64,000 bases of DNA from Rossellomorea vietnamensis (GTDB taxonomy: Bacteria; Bacillota; Bacilli; Bacillales; Bacillaceae_B), in assembly GCF_008180615.1 (NCBI RefSeq), contig NZ_VTEH01000001.1:218201-282200 (forward strand). The letters are read 5' to 3'. The notes beneath the pieces are model-generated. The model worked only from the letters and a program-made list of their open reading frames with translations. It was not told the DNA's origin and did no database searches. This document shows, piece after piece, positions 1 to 9,097 of this stretch. How positions within the stretch are numbered: the first letter of the stretch is position 1; every line of letters starts with the position of its first letter. Position numbers and translations under genes: made by a program.

Positions 1-337
1 CATGCTGTATAAACGCCTTTTTAACTGCATCAAGTTTCTAATTCTAAGATTTCATGCTGTATAAACGATCTTTTTACTACATCAATTCTCTAATTCTTAA
101 GTTTCATGCTGTATAAACGATCTTTTTACTGCATCATAGTTCTAATTCTAGGTTTTCTTGCTGTATAAACGCCTTTTTTACTGCATCAAGTTTCTAGTTC
201 TATGATTTCATGCTGTATAAACGCCTTTTTTACTGCATCAAGTTTCTAGTTCTATGATTTCATGCTGTATAAACGATCTTTTTACTGCATCATTTCTCTA
301 ATTCTATGATTTCATGCTGTATAAACGGGCTTTTTAC
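1..337. repeat. 52-bp tandem repeat array, six full units plus one partial
   Basis: Units begin at 1, 53, 105, 157, 209, 261 and 313, an exact 52-bp period; the seventh unit decays after about 25 bases. The array may continue left of the window. Each unit begins with C(A/T)TGCTGTATAAACG and contains CTTTTTACTGCATCA. ATGCTGTATAAA and TTTTTACTGCAT are imperfect inverted repeats (10 of 12 positions pair) around a short loop, so every unit can form a stem-loop. The unit ends in an AT-rich spacer (CTAATTCTA-GATTT type). There are no unique spacers. The array lies downstream of the mutL stop codon. Bases 338-488 between array and mutL show no gene and no clear terminator. Confidence 0.95.
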
Positions 338-488
338 ACCAGCTAACCTCAAAACACTAAATTTTAAGCTTAATGCCCCAGGCCAGCACACATCAGCTTC
401 GAACATCTTCGAACAAAGCAGACGAGGTCCGCTTTGATAGCAGGTTCTATAAAAAGTCCTATACACTACTGCGTATAAGCCCCTTTCC

Positions 489-2342
489 CTACATAACCCT
501 CTTGAACATCTTCTCCATCTCATAAACTGAATAGTGAATGATGATCGGGCGGCCGTGCGGGCATGTGAATGGATCTTCGGAACGCCTCAGTTCGTCAAGC
601 AGCGCTGAAATTTCTTCGTTCCTCAAGTACTGATTCGCCTTGATCGAAGCTTTGCAGCTCATCATGATGGCCGCTTCTTCCCGAAGTTTTTTAATATCCA
701 CCTTTTTCATATTGAGCAGCTGTTCTATCATTTCATCGATCAGCTCTCCTTCCTGGCCAGGAGGCAGCCATTGAGGATGGGAGCGGATGATGAAGCTGTT
801 GTAACCGAACTCCTCCAGAAAAACGCCGACCTTTTCAAGCTCTTCTTTGTGCTCAACGATTTTCATATACTCATCTGCAGAATATTCGAGAGTGATTGGA
901 ACAAGCATTTCCTGGAGTTCATTCTCCACTTTTCCGACCTTTTCCCTGAAGTATTCATATTTGATCCGTTCCTGTGCCGCATGCTGATCGATGATGTATA
1001 AGCCATTTTCGTTTTGAGCAAAGATATAAGTTCCGTGCATCTGTCCGACAGGATATAACGGCGGAACTCTTGAGGCCTTGGGCTCTTCCTGCTCATCCAT
1101 TCTTTGTGGAATAGAATCTGCTACTTCCGGTTTCTCTTCATGAATCACCGAAGCTTCCTCTTCTTCAAAACCAGCCCGTTCTGGGGTTTTATACAGCATC
1201 TCCATGACTTCCTTAGGAGGCAGCTTCTCCTGCTGAAAGGTTCTTTCCGGCAACTTATCTATGCTTTTTTCTTCTGGCAGGTGTTCTAATGTAAACGCAC
1301 CCTGTTCAGACTGGGGTTTCATTGGCTTTGGCTCTTTGTAACCTGATGGAATGAGTTCTTTTGTTTTAAAAGAATCTCTTATTGCACTGGAGACCAGTTC
1401 GAACAGCTCAGGTTCTTTACTGATTCTCACTTCCATTTTGGAAGGATGAACGTTGACGTCCACCAATAAGGGATCCATTTCGATTAACAGCAATACAATT
1501 GGATATCTCCCAATCGGCAGAAGTGTGTGGTATCCTTCTCCAATTGCTTTGGCTAAACCGTAATTCTTGATGAATCTGCCGTTGATCATGGTTGAGATAT
1601 AGTTCCTTGAAGCTCTTGTAATTTCAGGCAGGGAGATATACCCTTTGACCGAGAAATCCAGTGACGACGCTTCGATCCTGACCATTTTCCTGGCAATATT
1701 GGTTCCGTAGATAGCTGCCAGCACCTGCCGGACATCTCCATTTCCATTTGTATGAAGCAATGTTTTGCCATTGTGTATGAGCTTAATTGATATATCAGGA
1801 TGTGAAAGAGCGATCCGGTTTGTTACATCGGTTATATTTCCAAGCTCTGTATGGATCGTTTTCATATATTTTAACCGTGCAGGTGTATTGAAAAAAAGAT
1901 TCGATACCGTTATATCCGTTCCCCGCCTGCTTGAGGACTTTTCCTGTGAAAGGACCTTTCCTCCCTGCAGCTTGATCTTTACTCCAGGTCCGTCACCTGT
2001 GCTGGTAAGCATGTCCAAATGGGAAACAGAAGCGATACTTGGAAGTGCCTCACCCCTGAAGCCAAGGGTGCGGATTCTGAACAAGTCATTTTCATCCTTG
2101 ATTTTGCTTGTGGCATGCCTGCTGAAAGCGGTGAGTACATCGTCTTCAAGGATACCGTCCCCATTGTCGATGATACGGATGGAAGCCAGACCGGCTTCTT
2201 CTACATGAATCTCAATGACATTCCCATTGGCATCAATAGCGTTCTCCAAAAGCTCTTTTACAACAGAAGCAGGTCTTTCCACCACTTCTCCGGCGGCAAT
2301 TTTGTTAGATAACGCATCATCAAGCTGAAAAATCTTTCCCAT
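489..2342 (-). CDS. mutL: DNA mismatch repair protein MutL
   Basis: MutL couples MutS mismatch recognition to strand nicking and repair. The N-terminal GHKL ATPase is clear ([20 protein letters not shown] near residue 15, DNGDGI and GFRGEAL further on). A variable linker follows, then the endonuclease-type C-terminal domain with DQHAAQERI (about residue 452), SCKASIKA and CPHGRP. These metal-site motifs fit a MutL with its own nicking activity, as expected where MutH is absent. I place the start at the ATG at 2342 rather than an in-frame GTG six bases upstream, because AGGAGGTG lies at the right distance. The protein is about 617 residues, usual for Bacillus. The gene follows mutS after 12 bp, presumably as one transcript. 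Confidence 0.97.
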   Translation of the reverse strand: MGKIFQLDDALSNKIAAGEVVERPASVVKELLENAIDANGNVIEIHVEEAGLASIRIIDNGDGILEDDVLTAFSRHATSKIKDENDLFRIRTLGFRGEALPSIASVSHLDMLTSTGDGPGVKIKLQGGKVLSQEKSSSRRGTDITVSNLFFNTPARLKYMKTIHTELGNITDVTNRIALSHPDISIKLIHNGKTLLHTNGNGDVRQVLAAIYGTNIARKMVRIEASSLDFSVKGYISLPEITRASRNYISTMINGRFIKNYGLAKAIGEGYHTLLPIGRYPIVLLLIEMDPLLVDVNVHPSKMEVRISKEPELFELVSSAIRDSFKTKELIPSGYKEPKPMKPQSEQGAFTLEHLPEEKSIDKLPERTFQQEKLPPKEVMEMLYKTPERAGFEEEEASVIHEEKPEVADSIPQRMDEQEEPKASRVPPLYPVGQMHGTYIFAQNENGLYIIDQHAAQERIKYEYFREKVGKVENELQEMLVPITLEYSADEYMKIVEHKEELEKVGVFLEEFGYNSFIIRSHPQWLPPGQEGELIDEMIEQLLNMKKVDIKKLREEAAIMMSCKASIKANQYLRNEEISALLDELRRSEDPFTCPHGRPIIIHYSVYEMEKMFKRVM

Positions 2343-2354
2343 GTTCACACCTCC

Positions 2355-4976
2355 CTATTTTTTCAATTTCTTTTGCAGGTCATAAAGGGCATTCATGGCC
2401 TGCAAAGGATTCATTTCAAGAATGTCAAAAGATTTCAATTCTTCAAGCAGCTTTCTTTCTTTTCTTCCTAAGCCATTGCCCCCTTGCGCGCCCGCTTTTT
2501 CCTCTTGGAAGAAAGAGAGCTGGGCCGGCTGCTCTCCGGCTGCGGCTTCTGCAATCCTGTTCTGCTGAGCAGTAACTTTGTCTGTAACCGTATCGACAGT
2601 TTTCTTTTCCAACTTCTCTAAAATTTCATTAGCTCTGGTAATCAGTTCTTCTGGAAGCTCAGCCAATTGGGCAACATGGATTCCATAGCTTTTATCGGCT
2701 GCTCCTTCTTTGATCTTATGAAGGAATACAAGGTTTCCGTTATGCTCCATAGCACTTACGTGGATGTTCTTCAGGTTTACTAATTCTTGCTCCAATATAG
2801 TAAGCTCATGATAATGGGTTGAAAATAATGTCTTGGCTTTTATTTTTTCATGAATGTATTCAATGATTGCCTGCGCTAACGCCATTCCATCGTAGGTGCT
2901 TGTTCCCCTTCCGATTTCATCAAAAAGAATCAAGCTGTCCTGGGTAGCATTAGTGATGGCATTTTTCGCCTCAAGCATTTCAACCATGAAGGTACTCTGT
3001 CCTGATATCAGGTCATCGGCTGCACCTATACGGGTGAATACCTGGTCAAAGATCGGCAGGCTGGCTTCACGAGCCGGTACGTAACAACCGATTTGAGCCA
3101 GTACAGCGGTAAGGGCCAGCTGTCTCATATAGGTGCTTTTACCTGACATATTGGGCCCTGTAACCAGCAGGATCTCCCTCTCTTGATCCATATAACAGTC
3201 ATTTGGAACATATTCTTGTGCATCCATCACTTTTTCGACAACAGGATGGCGGCCGTCTTTAATGACGATCCTTCTTTCACGGTTGAAGGAAGGCTTCACA
3301 TAATGCCTCTTCTCACTCACCGTTGCAAAGCACTGGAGGACATCGATTTCACTAACAATCCTAGCGAGCTTTTGTAAGCGCGGAATATATTCTTTGACTT
3401 TTTCCCTTAGTTCAAGAAATAGGTTATACTCCAGGTCGATACACTTTTCATCAGCTTGCAGGATCAAGGCTTCTTTCTCTTTCAATTCAGGGGTGATGAA
3501 CCGTTCTGCATTGGTCAGTGTCTGCTTGCGCTCGTACCGGCCTTCTTCCAAGGCGCCAAGGTTCGCTCTGGTCACCTCAATGTAATAACCGAACACCCGG
3601 TTATAACCGACCTTCAACGAACGGATACCGGTTCTTTCCCGCTCTTCTCTTTCAAGCTGGGCAATCCAGTTCTTACCGTTTCTGCTGGCATCGCGGTATT
3701 GATCCAATTCTTCATGAAAGCCGTCCTTGATGATGTTGCCTTCTTTAATGGAAAGCGGCGGCTGTTCATGCAGGGAATCATGAAGAGTATCCGTCAGCTC
3801 ATCACAGGGGTCCAGCGTTTTCACCATTTCATCTGCTATATCGTGATCCAGCTCGCCGATAAGCTTTTTAAGCAGCGGAATCTGTGAGAGTGATTTTCTT
3901 AGTTGGATAAGGTCCCTCGCATTTACATTTCCAAAAGCCACACGTCCGGCAAGCCGCTCCAGGTCATAAACCTCCTTAAGCAGTTCCCTGATATCTTCTC
4001 TCTCAAAGAAACGTTCCTGCAGGAGCTCGACCATGCTGTGCCTCTTCTCGATTTCTTCCTGATCGATCAGCGGACGGTCAATCCAGCGTTTAAGCATTCT
4101 TGCTCCCATGGCAGTCATGGTTTCATCAAGAAGCCACAGCAAAGAACCTTTCTTTCCTTTGGAACGGATGGTTTCTGTCAGTTCGAGATTGCGCTTGGAA
4201 TAGTAATCGATTTTCATGAATTGGTGGATTTGATAGGTTTCCACTTTCTGAAGATGATCCAGGCTCCGTTTCTGGGTTTTGAATAAGTAGTTTAAGAGTC
4301 TGCAGACAGCAACCTTCAGCTTGTCCTGTTTCACCTCATCGATGAGCATACCGAAGCTGTCAGTGATTTCCGTCTCATTTCCATATGAAATGGTGACTCC
4401 GTTCCTGTCAATCATGCTCTTCTGCAGTTCTTCATTAAACTCTGAGTCTACAACAACTTCCTTTGCACCGATTGTAGCAAGCTCATTGATTGCGTCATCA
4501 AAACGAGAGGTTAATTGTGTCACCTTTGTTTCCCCCGTCGATAAGTCACTGTAGGCCAAAACAGCCGTTTCATCCTCAAACATACTGATGGACGCAATAT
4601 AGTTATTCTCTTTATCCTGCAGACCTTTCCCATCCATCACAGTACCTGGAGTGATAAGCTGCACTACTTCTCTTTTCACGACTCCTTTAGCCTGCTTGGG
4701 GTCTTCTGTTTGCTCGCATATTGCTACTTTAAAGCCTTTTTCAATCAGCTGTTCAATATAGTTGGGTGCAGAGTGATAAGGCACTCCGCACATGGGGATT
4801 TTTTCTGTGCTTCCTCCGTCACGGCTCGTCAATGTTATCTCAAGTTCCTGGGAAGCTTTGATGGCATCCTCGAAGAACATTTCATAAAAATCGCCTAATC
4901 GAAAAAACAAAAAGGCATCCCGATACTCTGCCTTCACTTTTAAGTATTGCATAATCATTGGAGTGTATGTCGCCAT
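2355..4976 (-). CDS. mutS: DNA mismatch recognition protein MutS
   Basis: MutS binds mismatches and small loops and recruits MutL. The mismatch-binding N-terminal domain has the diagnostic [15 protein letters not shown] near residue 24. The ABC-type ATPase domain has the Walker [12 protein letters not shown] near residue 600, then [12 protein letters not shown] and [10 protein letters not shown]-terminal tail ends the 873-residue protein, a normal length. The start ([12 protein letters not shown]) agrees with relatives I remember. In B. subtilis cotE lies directly upstream; here a VOC gene and about 800 bp of repeat-rich DNA separate them. It forms a two-gene unit with mutL. Confidence 0.98.
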   Translation of the reverse strand: MATYTPMIMQYLKVKAEYRDAFLFFRLGDFYEMFFEDAIKASQELEITLTSRDGGSTEKIPMCGVPYHSAPNYIEQLIEKGFKVAICEQTEDPKQAKGVVKREVVQLITPGTVMDGKGLQDKENNYIASISMFEDETAVLAYSDLSTGETKVTQLTSRFDDAINELATIGAKEVVVDSEFNEELQKSMIDRNGVTISYGNETEITDSFGMLIDEVKQDKLKVAVCRLLNYLFKTQKRSLDHLQKVETYQIHQFMKIDYYSKRNLELTETIRSKGKKGSLLWLLDETMTAMGARMLKRWIDRPLIDQEEIEKRHSMVELLQERFFEREDIRELLKEVYDLERLAGRVAFGNVNARDLIQLRKSLSQIPLLKKLIGELDHDIADEMVKTLDPCDELTDTLHDSLHEQPPLSIKEGNIIKDGFHEELDQYRDASRNGKNWIAQLEREERERTGIRSLKVGYNRVFGYYIEVTRANLGALEEGRYERKQTLTNAERFITPELKEKEALILQADEKCIDLEYNLFLELREKVKEYIPRLQKLARIVSEIDVLQCFATVSEKRHYVKPSFNRERRIVIKDGRHPVVEKVMDAQEYVPNDCYMDQEREILLVTGPNMSGKSTYMRQLALTAVLAQIGCYVPAREASLPIFDQVFTRIGAADDLISGQSTFMVEMLEAKNAITNATQDSLILFDEIGRGTSTYDGMALAQAIIEYIHEKIKAKTLFSTHYHELTILEQELVNLKNIHVSAMEHNGNLVFLHKIKEGAADKSYGIHVAQLAELPEELITRANEILEKLEKKTVDTVTDKVTAQQNRIAEAAAGEQPAQLSFFQEEKAGAQGGNGLGRKERKLLEELKSFDILEMNPLQAMNALYDLQKKLKK

Positions 4977-5031
4977 TGGCCAACCAAACCTTTCCGATCT
5001 TATCTAGTAATCTCAAACACTAATTATAGCA

Positions 5032-5079
5032 CACCCTTTCCTTTTTTTATATTGAAGGAAACAACAGGAAAGGGATACG
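5032..5079 (-). other. Inverted repeat in the mutS upstream region
   Basis: CCCTTTCC (5032-5039) and GGAAAGGG (5072-5079) are exact inverted repeats about 32 bp apart, ending about 55 bp before the mutS start. They could form a leader hairpin if transcription starts upstream. No promoter was clearly identified, so the function is unknown. Confidence 0.4.
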
Positions 5080-5183
5080 CAGTTATCTCCCACCTTAGGT
5101 AAAAGAGTCTTAAGTTTTGCAGCACGGAGAATTTTTCTACATAAGAAAGAAGGCAGTATTTAAGGTCATACCCTCTTAGAAAA

Positions 5184-5347
5184 AGGCTCTTTTCGTAAAT
5201 TTTGCTGCTATTAATATAGTTTTGAAATGCTAATGCCATAGCTCACCAAATTTACTCTCGTAAGCAAGAAAGAAAAGAACTGCTCTCTCCGTTTAGAAAG
5301 AACAACCTTAGTATCCGGAAAAAAGCGAAATAAAGTTCACGTACTGT
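5184..5347 (-). repeat. MITE-like intergenic repeat, copy A
   Basis: Read on the minus strand this matches the family core: GGATACTAAGG, then an AGAGAGCAGTTCTTTTC segment, ending in TAGCAGCAAAATTTACGAAAAGAGCCT. The other end (ACGTGAACTTTATTTCGC) is a degenerate inverted copy of that terminus. A further fragment of similar sequence lies just beside it (about 5096-5160). It is intergenic, upstream of mutS, with no coding potential. Confidence 0.75.
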
Positions 5348-5365
5348 AATTGAGTCACTAGCGTT

Positions 5366-5561
5366 CAAAAATAAGGGAAGATTTTACCGTTATTTATAGA
5401 TTTGAACTTAATTTGCTGGGGGATAAGGGAACTTTTTCCCCTTATATCAAACAGAAGCACAAAGATTAGAGCATTTCGAATCAATTAAGGGGATTTTTTA
5501 CCGCTATTTAAGCATTTTTCGGAGTCTTTTACAAATTAAGGGGATTTTTTCCCTTTATTTG
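5366..5561. repeat. Degenerate hairpin array, spacing 51-62 bp (four units)
   Basis: Four similar stem-loops start near 5371, 5423, 5485 and 5536. Each has AAGGG(G) and a T-rich loop followed by CCC(C/G)-TTATT, for example GATAAGGG..CCCCTTATATC and AATTAAGGG..CCCTTTATTT. Spacings between the AAGGG motifs are 52, 62 and 51 bp. The arms covary loosely (AATAAGGG with CCGTTATT), which argues that folding rather than sequence is kept. The rest of 5562-5747 holds nothing I recognise. Confidence 0.7.
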
Positions 5562-5749
5562 AAAGCAGCAGTAACGATTCTGATAAGAGTAACCCTTATT
5601 GTTCGCAGGCTTCGCATCTTTTCATATACACAATTAAGAAGTAAAAATTACCTATCCAGTTCTGACAGGAAAAAGCCCCATAAAAGGCTGAAGTAGTTTA
5701 ATATTTATATTAATAAGCAACAAGGGTTACAGTTCGTTTCTGATAAAAA

Positions 5750-5776
5750 AACCGCCTCCCCTCAAGGAAAGCGGCT
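5750..5776 (-). terminator. Rho-independent terminator after the VOC gene
   Basis: On the minus strand a stem of AAGCCGCTTTCC pairing with GGGAGGCGGTT is followed by a run of T residues. It lies 7 bp after the stop codon of the VOC-family gene. Confidence 0.8.
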
Positions 5777-5782
5777 TGCTCA

Positions 5783-6151
5783 TTAATAATACTCAAGAAA
5801 TTCCACTCTGTTCCCAAACGGGTCATTAACGAAAATTCTCTTCCTGTCTTCTATGCGGGTATCTTCTTTGACTTGATAACCGCTCTCTTCCAGGCGGCTT
5901 ACCACCGCTTCAATATTTTTTACAACAATTCCAGGATGCGCTTTCACAGCGGGAATAAATTCATTTTCTACTCCAATATGTAATTCCTGGCTTCCGCATA
6001 TGAACCAGCAGCCTCCGCTTGATTTCAGTTTTTCAGGCTTGTCCATTTCCTTCAGGCCAAGAACTTCTCCATAAAACTTACGCGCTTTTTCCTCAGAACC
6101 TTTTGGAGCCGTTAACTGGACATGGTCCAATCCGATCATTTCAAATTGCAT
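5783..6151 (-). CDS. VOC (glyoxalase/bleomycin-resistance) family protein
   Basis: This 122-residue protein is one vicinal-oxygen-chelate unit with two beta-alpha-beta-beta-beta modules. GLDHVQLTAP near residue 7 gives a likely metal-ligand His, AHPGIVVKNIEAV in the second half gives another, and the C-terminal VNDPFGNRVEFLEYY carries the usual terminal Glu. VOC proteins are metal-dependent lyases, dioxygenases or resistance proteins; the substrate cannot be named here. A strong GAGGAGGG site precedes the ATG and a terminator follows closely, so it is probably monocistronic. It sits between cotE and mutS, which are adjacent in B. subtilis, so it is an insertion or a local difference in gene order. 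Confidence 0.85.
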   Translation of the reverse strand: MQFEMIGLDHVQLTAPKGSEEKARKFYGEVLGLKEMDKPEKLKSSGGCWFICGSQELHIGVENEFIPAVKAHPGIVVKNIEAVVSRLEESGYQVKEDTRIEDRKRIFVNDPFGNRVEFLEYY

Positions 6152-6530
6152 TTATTACCCTCCTCATCAGAGTTTTTCTGTTTTCTATGGCGGCTGATGT
6201 ACAAAGCGGCTGAATCTAAAGTAAACCATAACTACCCATTATGTCTTTAAAGACAGCCGAACATAACTTTTAAAAAAACAGATCTTCATAAATCATACTA
6301 CTCTTTTTTTCTTAGGAATCAAAACAAAAAGATGCAGCTTTATCACTGCATCTTACGTAAAACAAAAGCTCAATCGCCTTGGTCAGCCCCGGCAGGCAAA
6401 TGTTCTCAAAAGAAAAAAGACGGGCTTTCCTTTTTGCTATTTAATCCCGATGGGCTAAGCGCTGGACATGGATAATACAGCTATTTTTGACCCACAGAGC
6501 GTGGTTTCATAAATTCCCAGTAATAAAAAA
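6152..6530. other. Intergenic region, VOC gene to cotE terminator
   Basis: No gene is supported here. An exact hairpin AAGATGCAG..CTGCATCTT lies at 6329-6354 and on the minus strand is followed by TTTTGTTTTG, so it resembles a second, backup terminator downstream of cotE. I see nothing else. Confidence 0.6.
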
Positions 6531-6555
6531 ACTAGGAAGAGGCCGTCTTCCTAGT
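6531..6555 (-). terminator. Terminator after cotE
   Basis: ACTAGGAAGA and TCTTCCTAGT are exact inverted repeats with a 5-base loop, followed on the minus strand by a T7 run. It lies six bases beyond the cotE stop codon. Confidence 0.92.
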
Positions 6556-6560
6556 CTCCG

Positions 6561-7097
6561 TTATTCTTCGTCAAGCCCTTCCAGGAAGTCCGGGTTGAGC
6601 TCTTCAAAATCCTCATCATCGAAGTCGCAATCCCAGTCATCGTCACAGCCATCAGGGTTAACCAATACACAAACCTTGGTTTCACCGATGACTTCGACTT
6701 GGAATTCGCGTTCTACATGTACGATGATCTTATTGCCGTTTGGTGAAATAACCGCTTCCACACAATTAGGCTGCTGCAGTACGATTGCTTTTACCTCTTT
6801 ATCATCTAAGCAGTCAGGATCACGGTATTTCAATTTGATGACGTCACAATACTCCACTTTCTCTGTAACTACGGAAGTTTTTCGATTGTCATCATGTGAA
6901 TACCAGACGTTAATCTCGTAGAAACCGGATATTTCGACTTTCTTGCCGACTTTGTGGGCTTCGTACGTGTGATTTATGATCCAGCAGCCTAAAATGCTCG
7001 ATGGATGATGCGGCGGGCTAATCGTATGGTGGGATTGAGTGAATTTACGTCCCTTCGCTACGACCGCTTTGGTAATAATCTCTCTGTATTCTGCCAT
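6561..7097 (-). CDS. cotE: Spore coat morphogenetic protein CotE
   Basis: CotE organises the outer coat of the endospore. The N-terminus ([21 protein letters not shown]), the central KPSSILG-like segment ([13 protein letters not shown]) and [15 protein letters not shown] match the family closely. The C-terminus is very acidic ([27 protein letters not shown]). The ATG at 7097 is preferred: an in-frame ATG 18 bases upstream overlaps the AGGAGG site that serves 7097. The result is 178 residues, near the usual 181. The gene has its own terminator and a sporulation-type promoter candidate upstream. In B. subtilis it is expressed in the mother cell; that is family knowledge, not seen here. Confidence 0.97.
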   Translation of the reverse strand: MAEYREIITKAVVAKGRKFTQSHHTISPPHHPSSILGCWIINHTYEAHKVGKKVEISGFYEINVWYSHDDNRKTSVVTEKVEYCDVIKLKYRDPDCLDDKEVKAIVLQQPNCVEAVISPNGNKIIVHVEREFQVEVIGETKVCVLVNPDGCDDDWDCDFDDEDFEELNPDFLEGLDEE

Positions 7098-7199
7098 TCG
7101 AGCGTACCTCCTCATTCATTTTCAATTCATCTTATGCGGGCATCTAGACGTTTGTGCGAGTATTTTTTGATCGGTGACAAATTAGTTTCGGGATAGTTC

Positions 7200-7226
7200 A
7201 TTGTATGCTTCAGTATAGTGAATGTT
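7200..7226 (-). promoter_or_regulatory. Candidate sigma-E/sigma-K promoter of cotE
   Basis: CATACAAT at 7207-7200 on the minus strand fits the CATANNNT -10 of mother-cell sigma factors, with AC about 16 bp upstream. It lies about 100 bp before the cotE start. The -35 element is weak, so sigma-E and sigma-K cannot be separated. Confidence 0.35.
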
Positions 7227-7366
7227 CCCAATTTCCCATCTGCCGGATAGCCGGCGGAAATATCCCACGGTACACGGTAAATATTATGAATAATAAATAT
7301 AACTGTTTCCGTTATATAGTATGATGGTTAAAGAAAAAAAGACTTCATTTATCAGGAGGGATCGCT

Positions 7367-8098
7367 ATGTTACATAAAGGAGCCAGCGTATACGAAGAAA
7401 AACAATTCTTTGAAAGTTTCATGGCCAGAAGACAAAGAAAAGAAAGTCCCAACAATGCCATGGAAACTCCCGTCATTTTCGAGCTGATCGGGGATATTCA
7501 TAATAAGGACATCCTTGATCTGGGGTGCGGGGATGGTTCATTCGGCAAAGAACTGCTTGCCCAAGGAGCAGGCTATTACACAGGTATTGACGGGTCAAAG
7601 AATATGGTGGAAAGAGCCATTTCTACGATCAATTCCAAAAAGGCTGCTGTCCGTTTGGGTGATCTCGAGAATCTGAATTTGAACCGGGCAGAGTACGATC
7701 TGATCACCTCAAGGATGGTTCTTCACTATATAGAAAACCCGAATTCTCTAGTGAAGGAGGTATATACAGGATTAAAACCGGGCGGCAAGTTCGTGTTCTC
7801 AGTCATGCATCCTGTCCTGACCTCCACTTTCGATCATTTCTCTGGAAAAGAAAAGCGGACCCACTGGGTAGTCGACAACTATTTTGAGTCTGGAAAAAGG
7901 GTAGAGGCATGGATGGATCATTCAGTCGTTAAATATCATCGTACACTCGAAGAATATTTCTCTCTTGTGCTTTCAGCTGGATTCATAATAAAAAATGTTA
8001 AGGAAGCTGCACCCAGGAGGGAACTTTTCCATAGTGAAGAGGAATATAAAAGAAGAACTCGAATACCGCTGATGCTTATCCTTGAACTTGTAAAGTGA
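7367..8098 (+). CDS. Class I SAM-dependent methyltransferase
   Basis: This 243-residue protein has a Rossmann-type methyltransferase core. Motif I is DILDLGCGDGSFGKEL near residue 48, an acidic residue follows in TGIDGSKNMVERA, and motif III/IV is DLITSRMVLHYIENP, then GGKFVFSVMHPV. The substrate is unknown; the closest general type is the Methyltransf_11/25 group. It is on the plus strand, divergent from cotE, with a strong TCAGGAGGG site before the ATG. It has no counterpart at this position in B. subtilis as I remember it, so it may be an accessory gene. No terminator is obvious downstream. Confidence 0.85.
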   Translation: MLHKGASVYEEKQFFESFMARRQRKESPNNAMETPVIFELIGDIHNKDILDLGCGDGSFGKELLAQGAGYYTGIDGSKNMVERAISTINSKKAAVRLGDLENLNLNRAEYDLITSRMVLHYIENPNSLVKEVYTGLKPGGKFVFSVMHPVLTSTFDHFSGKEKRTHWVVDNYFESGKRVEAWMDHSVVKYHRTLEEYFSLVLSAGFIIKNVKEAAPRRELFHSEEEYKRRTRIPLMLILELVK

Positions 8099-8450
8099 TT
8101 CTTTCTTGATCTAGAATTTTCCTCCTATATCCTATTCATTCAGTCTGCTTAAAGCACCTGCACCGCTTTCAGAAAAAAAGACATCTTATGTTTTGAAAGA
8201 GTTCTCGAGACCAATCTCAACCAAAGAAAATACAGGGGTGCAGTAAATTTTAAGGCTGCTTCCGGATTCATCCTTTCTTATTGGATGGCGGCGTTTAGTT
8301 TACCTGCTTAACAGGATGATTATGGTGAATTGAGGAAGTTCTATCCCCAAATCATGTTCTATAGCCTTTAAAAAGGCTTCCTTCCCTTCTCTGTTCATGG
8401 TTAAATAGAAATACCTCCAGTGTGAGGAATTTCTATAAGAGGTGAAAACA
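8099..8450. other. Intergenic region between methyltransferase and small basic gene
   Basis: No gene, clear promoter or repeat is recognised. The last 15 bases hold the AGAGGTG ribosome-binding site for the gene starting at 8451. Confidence 0.5.
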
Positions 8451-8738
8451 ATGGCTAAAAGCAAGGCTAGAAAGAAACGGGAACATACGCTAAGGACAGA
8501 GGGCAGGGACGTGACGCGCCTTAGAGCTGCTGCTAGGGAGTTCAGTACCCATGAGAGGAAAACGATGACAAAAGATGAAAAGGCAAGGAAATTTCATACT
8601 AAACACAAGAAGCGCCATCTTCAGGATTCATACCGTGAAGATAGCGCTTCTTTATTTTATTATTTTATGAACAGCTGCCAGGAGCAGAATTTTTCACTTG
8701 TGATCCTGTTTCCCCTCTTAATAGGTCTCCGCCTGTAG
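8451..8738 (+). CDS. Small basic conserved protein with a probable run-on C-terminus
   Basis: The first 58 or so residues are highly basic (MAKSKARKKREHTLRTEGRD at the start, KHKKRH near residue 51) and resemble a small Lys/Arg-rich protein found in many Bacillus genomes. I do not know its function. The ATG at 8451 is chosen over a GTG at 8442, which lies inside the AGAGGTG ribosome-binding site. After residue 58 the character changes. The frame runs through a terminator hairpin (8609-8650) and then into the antisense of ricA, ending in a hydrophobic tail (FSLVILFPLLIGL). A lost or frameshifted stop near residue 58 is likely, and the native product is probably about 60 residues. Confidence 0.6.
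   Translation: MAKSKARKKREHTLRTEGRDVTRLRAAAREFSTHERKTMTKDEKARKFHTKHKKRHLQDSYREDSASLFYYFMNSCQEQNFSLVILFPLLIGLRL
8609..8650. terminator. Bidirectional terminator inside the 3' part of the small basic ORF
   Basis: GAAGCGCCATCTTCA pairs with TGAAGATAGCGCTTC at 14 of 15 positions. On the plus strand TTTATTTTATT follows; on the minus strand TTGTGTTT follows. It can end both the small basic gene and ricA (stop codon at 8665). Confidence 0.85.
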
Positions 8739-9096
8739 AAGTAAGGATCTGATCTGTTACTGTGTTGGAAATCGTTGATGCTACTATCTGAAGCAAATCA
8801 TTCACGTCCACTTGAGACTGTTTGAATTCTTGGACCACTGGAATTGCATCGATGTCATCTTCCAGTTTTTCAATTTTTGCTTCAACCATCTTTAACGCTT
8901 CTGCTTTACCATAGTGCTGGAAGTTGACTGCTTGTTTTTGCAAGCTTTTAATGCTGGCGATCATTTCCCGTACTTTTTGGTTTTCATGGATTTGCGCTTC
9001 TGCACGTTTGAAGAAATCCACTTCTTCCGTTTCAGCGATCATGTTTGCCAGATCAGCTGCTCTTTTCATAATATCGTCTTTTGTATATTTAGCCAT
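8665..9096 (-). CDS. ricA: RicA (YmcA), subunit of the RicAFT complex
   Basis: RicA works with RicF (YlbF) and RicT (YaaT) in a complex that binds Fe-S clusters, promotes RNase Y-dependent mRNA processing and influences sporulation, competence and biofilm formation (B. subtilis knowledge). The 143-residue sequence matches the family throughout, notably EETEEVDFFKRAEAQI-like residues 20-36, SLQKQAVNFQHY and STGGDLLRGETGS. The single cysteine is next to the C-terminus (SCS), where a cluster ligand is expected. The gene begins one base after the miaB stop and is co-transcribed with it. RNase Y (rny) lies about 5 kb upstream. Confidence 0.95.
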   Translation of the reverse strand: MAKYTKDDIMKRAADLANMIAETEEVDFFKRAEAQIHENQKVREMIASIKSLQKQAVNFQHYGKAEALKMVEAKIEKLEDDIDAIPVVQEFKQSQVDVNDLLQIVASTISNTVTDQILTSTGGDLLRGETGSQVKNSAPGSCS

Positions 9097-9097
9097 A

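Noticed and set aside
1..337. CRISPR array
   Set aside because: The whole 52-bp unit is repeated, including the stretch that would be a spacer, and there are no cas genes.
290..523. 77-codon open frame beside mutL
   Set aside because: It overlaps the tandem repeat and the mutL 3' end, with no homology and no ribosome-binding site.
5024..5239. 71-codon frame upstream of mutS
   Set aside because: It crosses a MITE-like repeat and shows no coding character.
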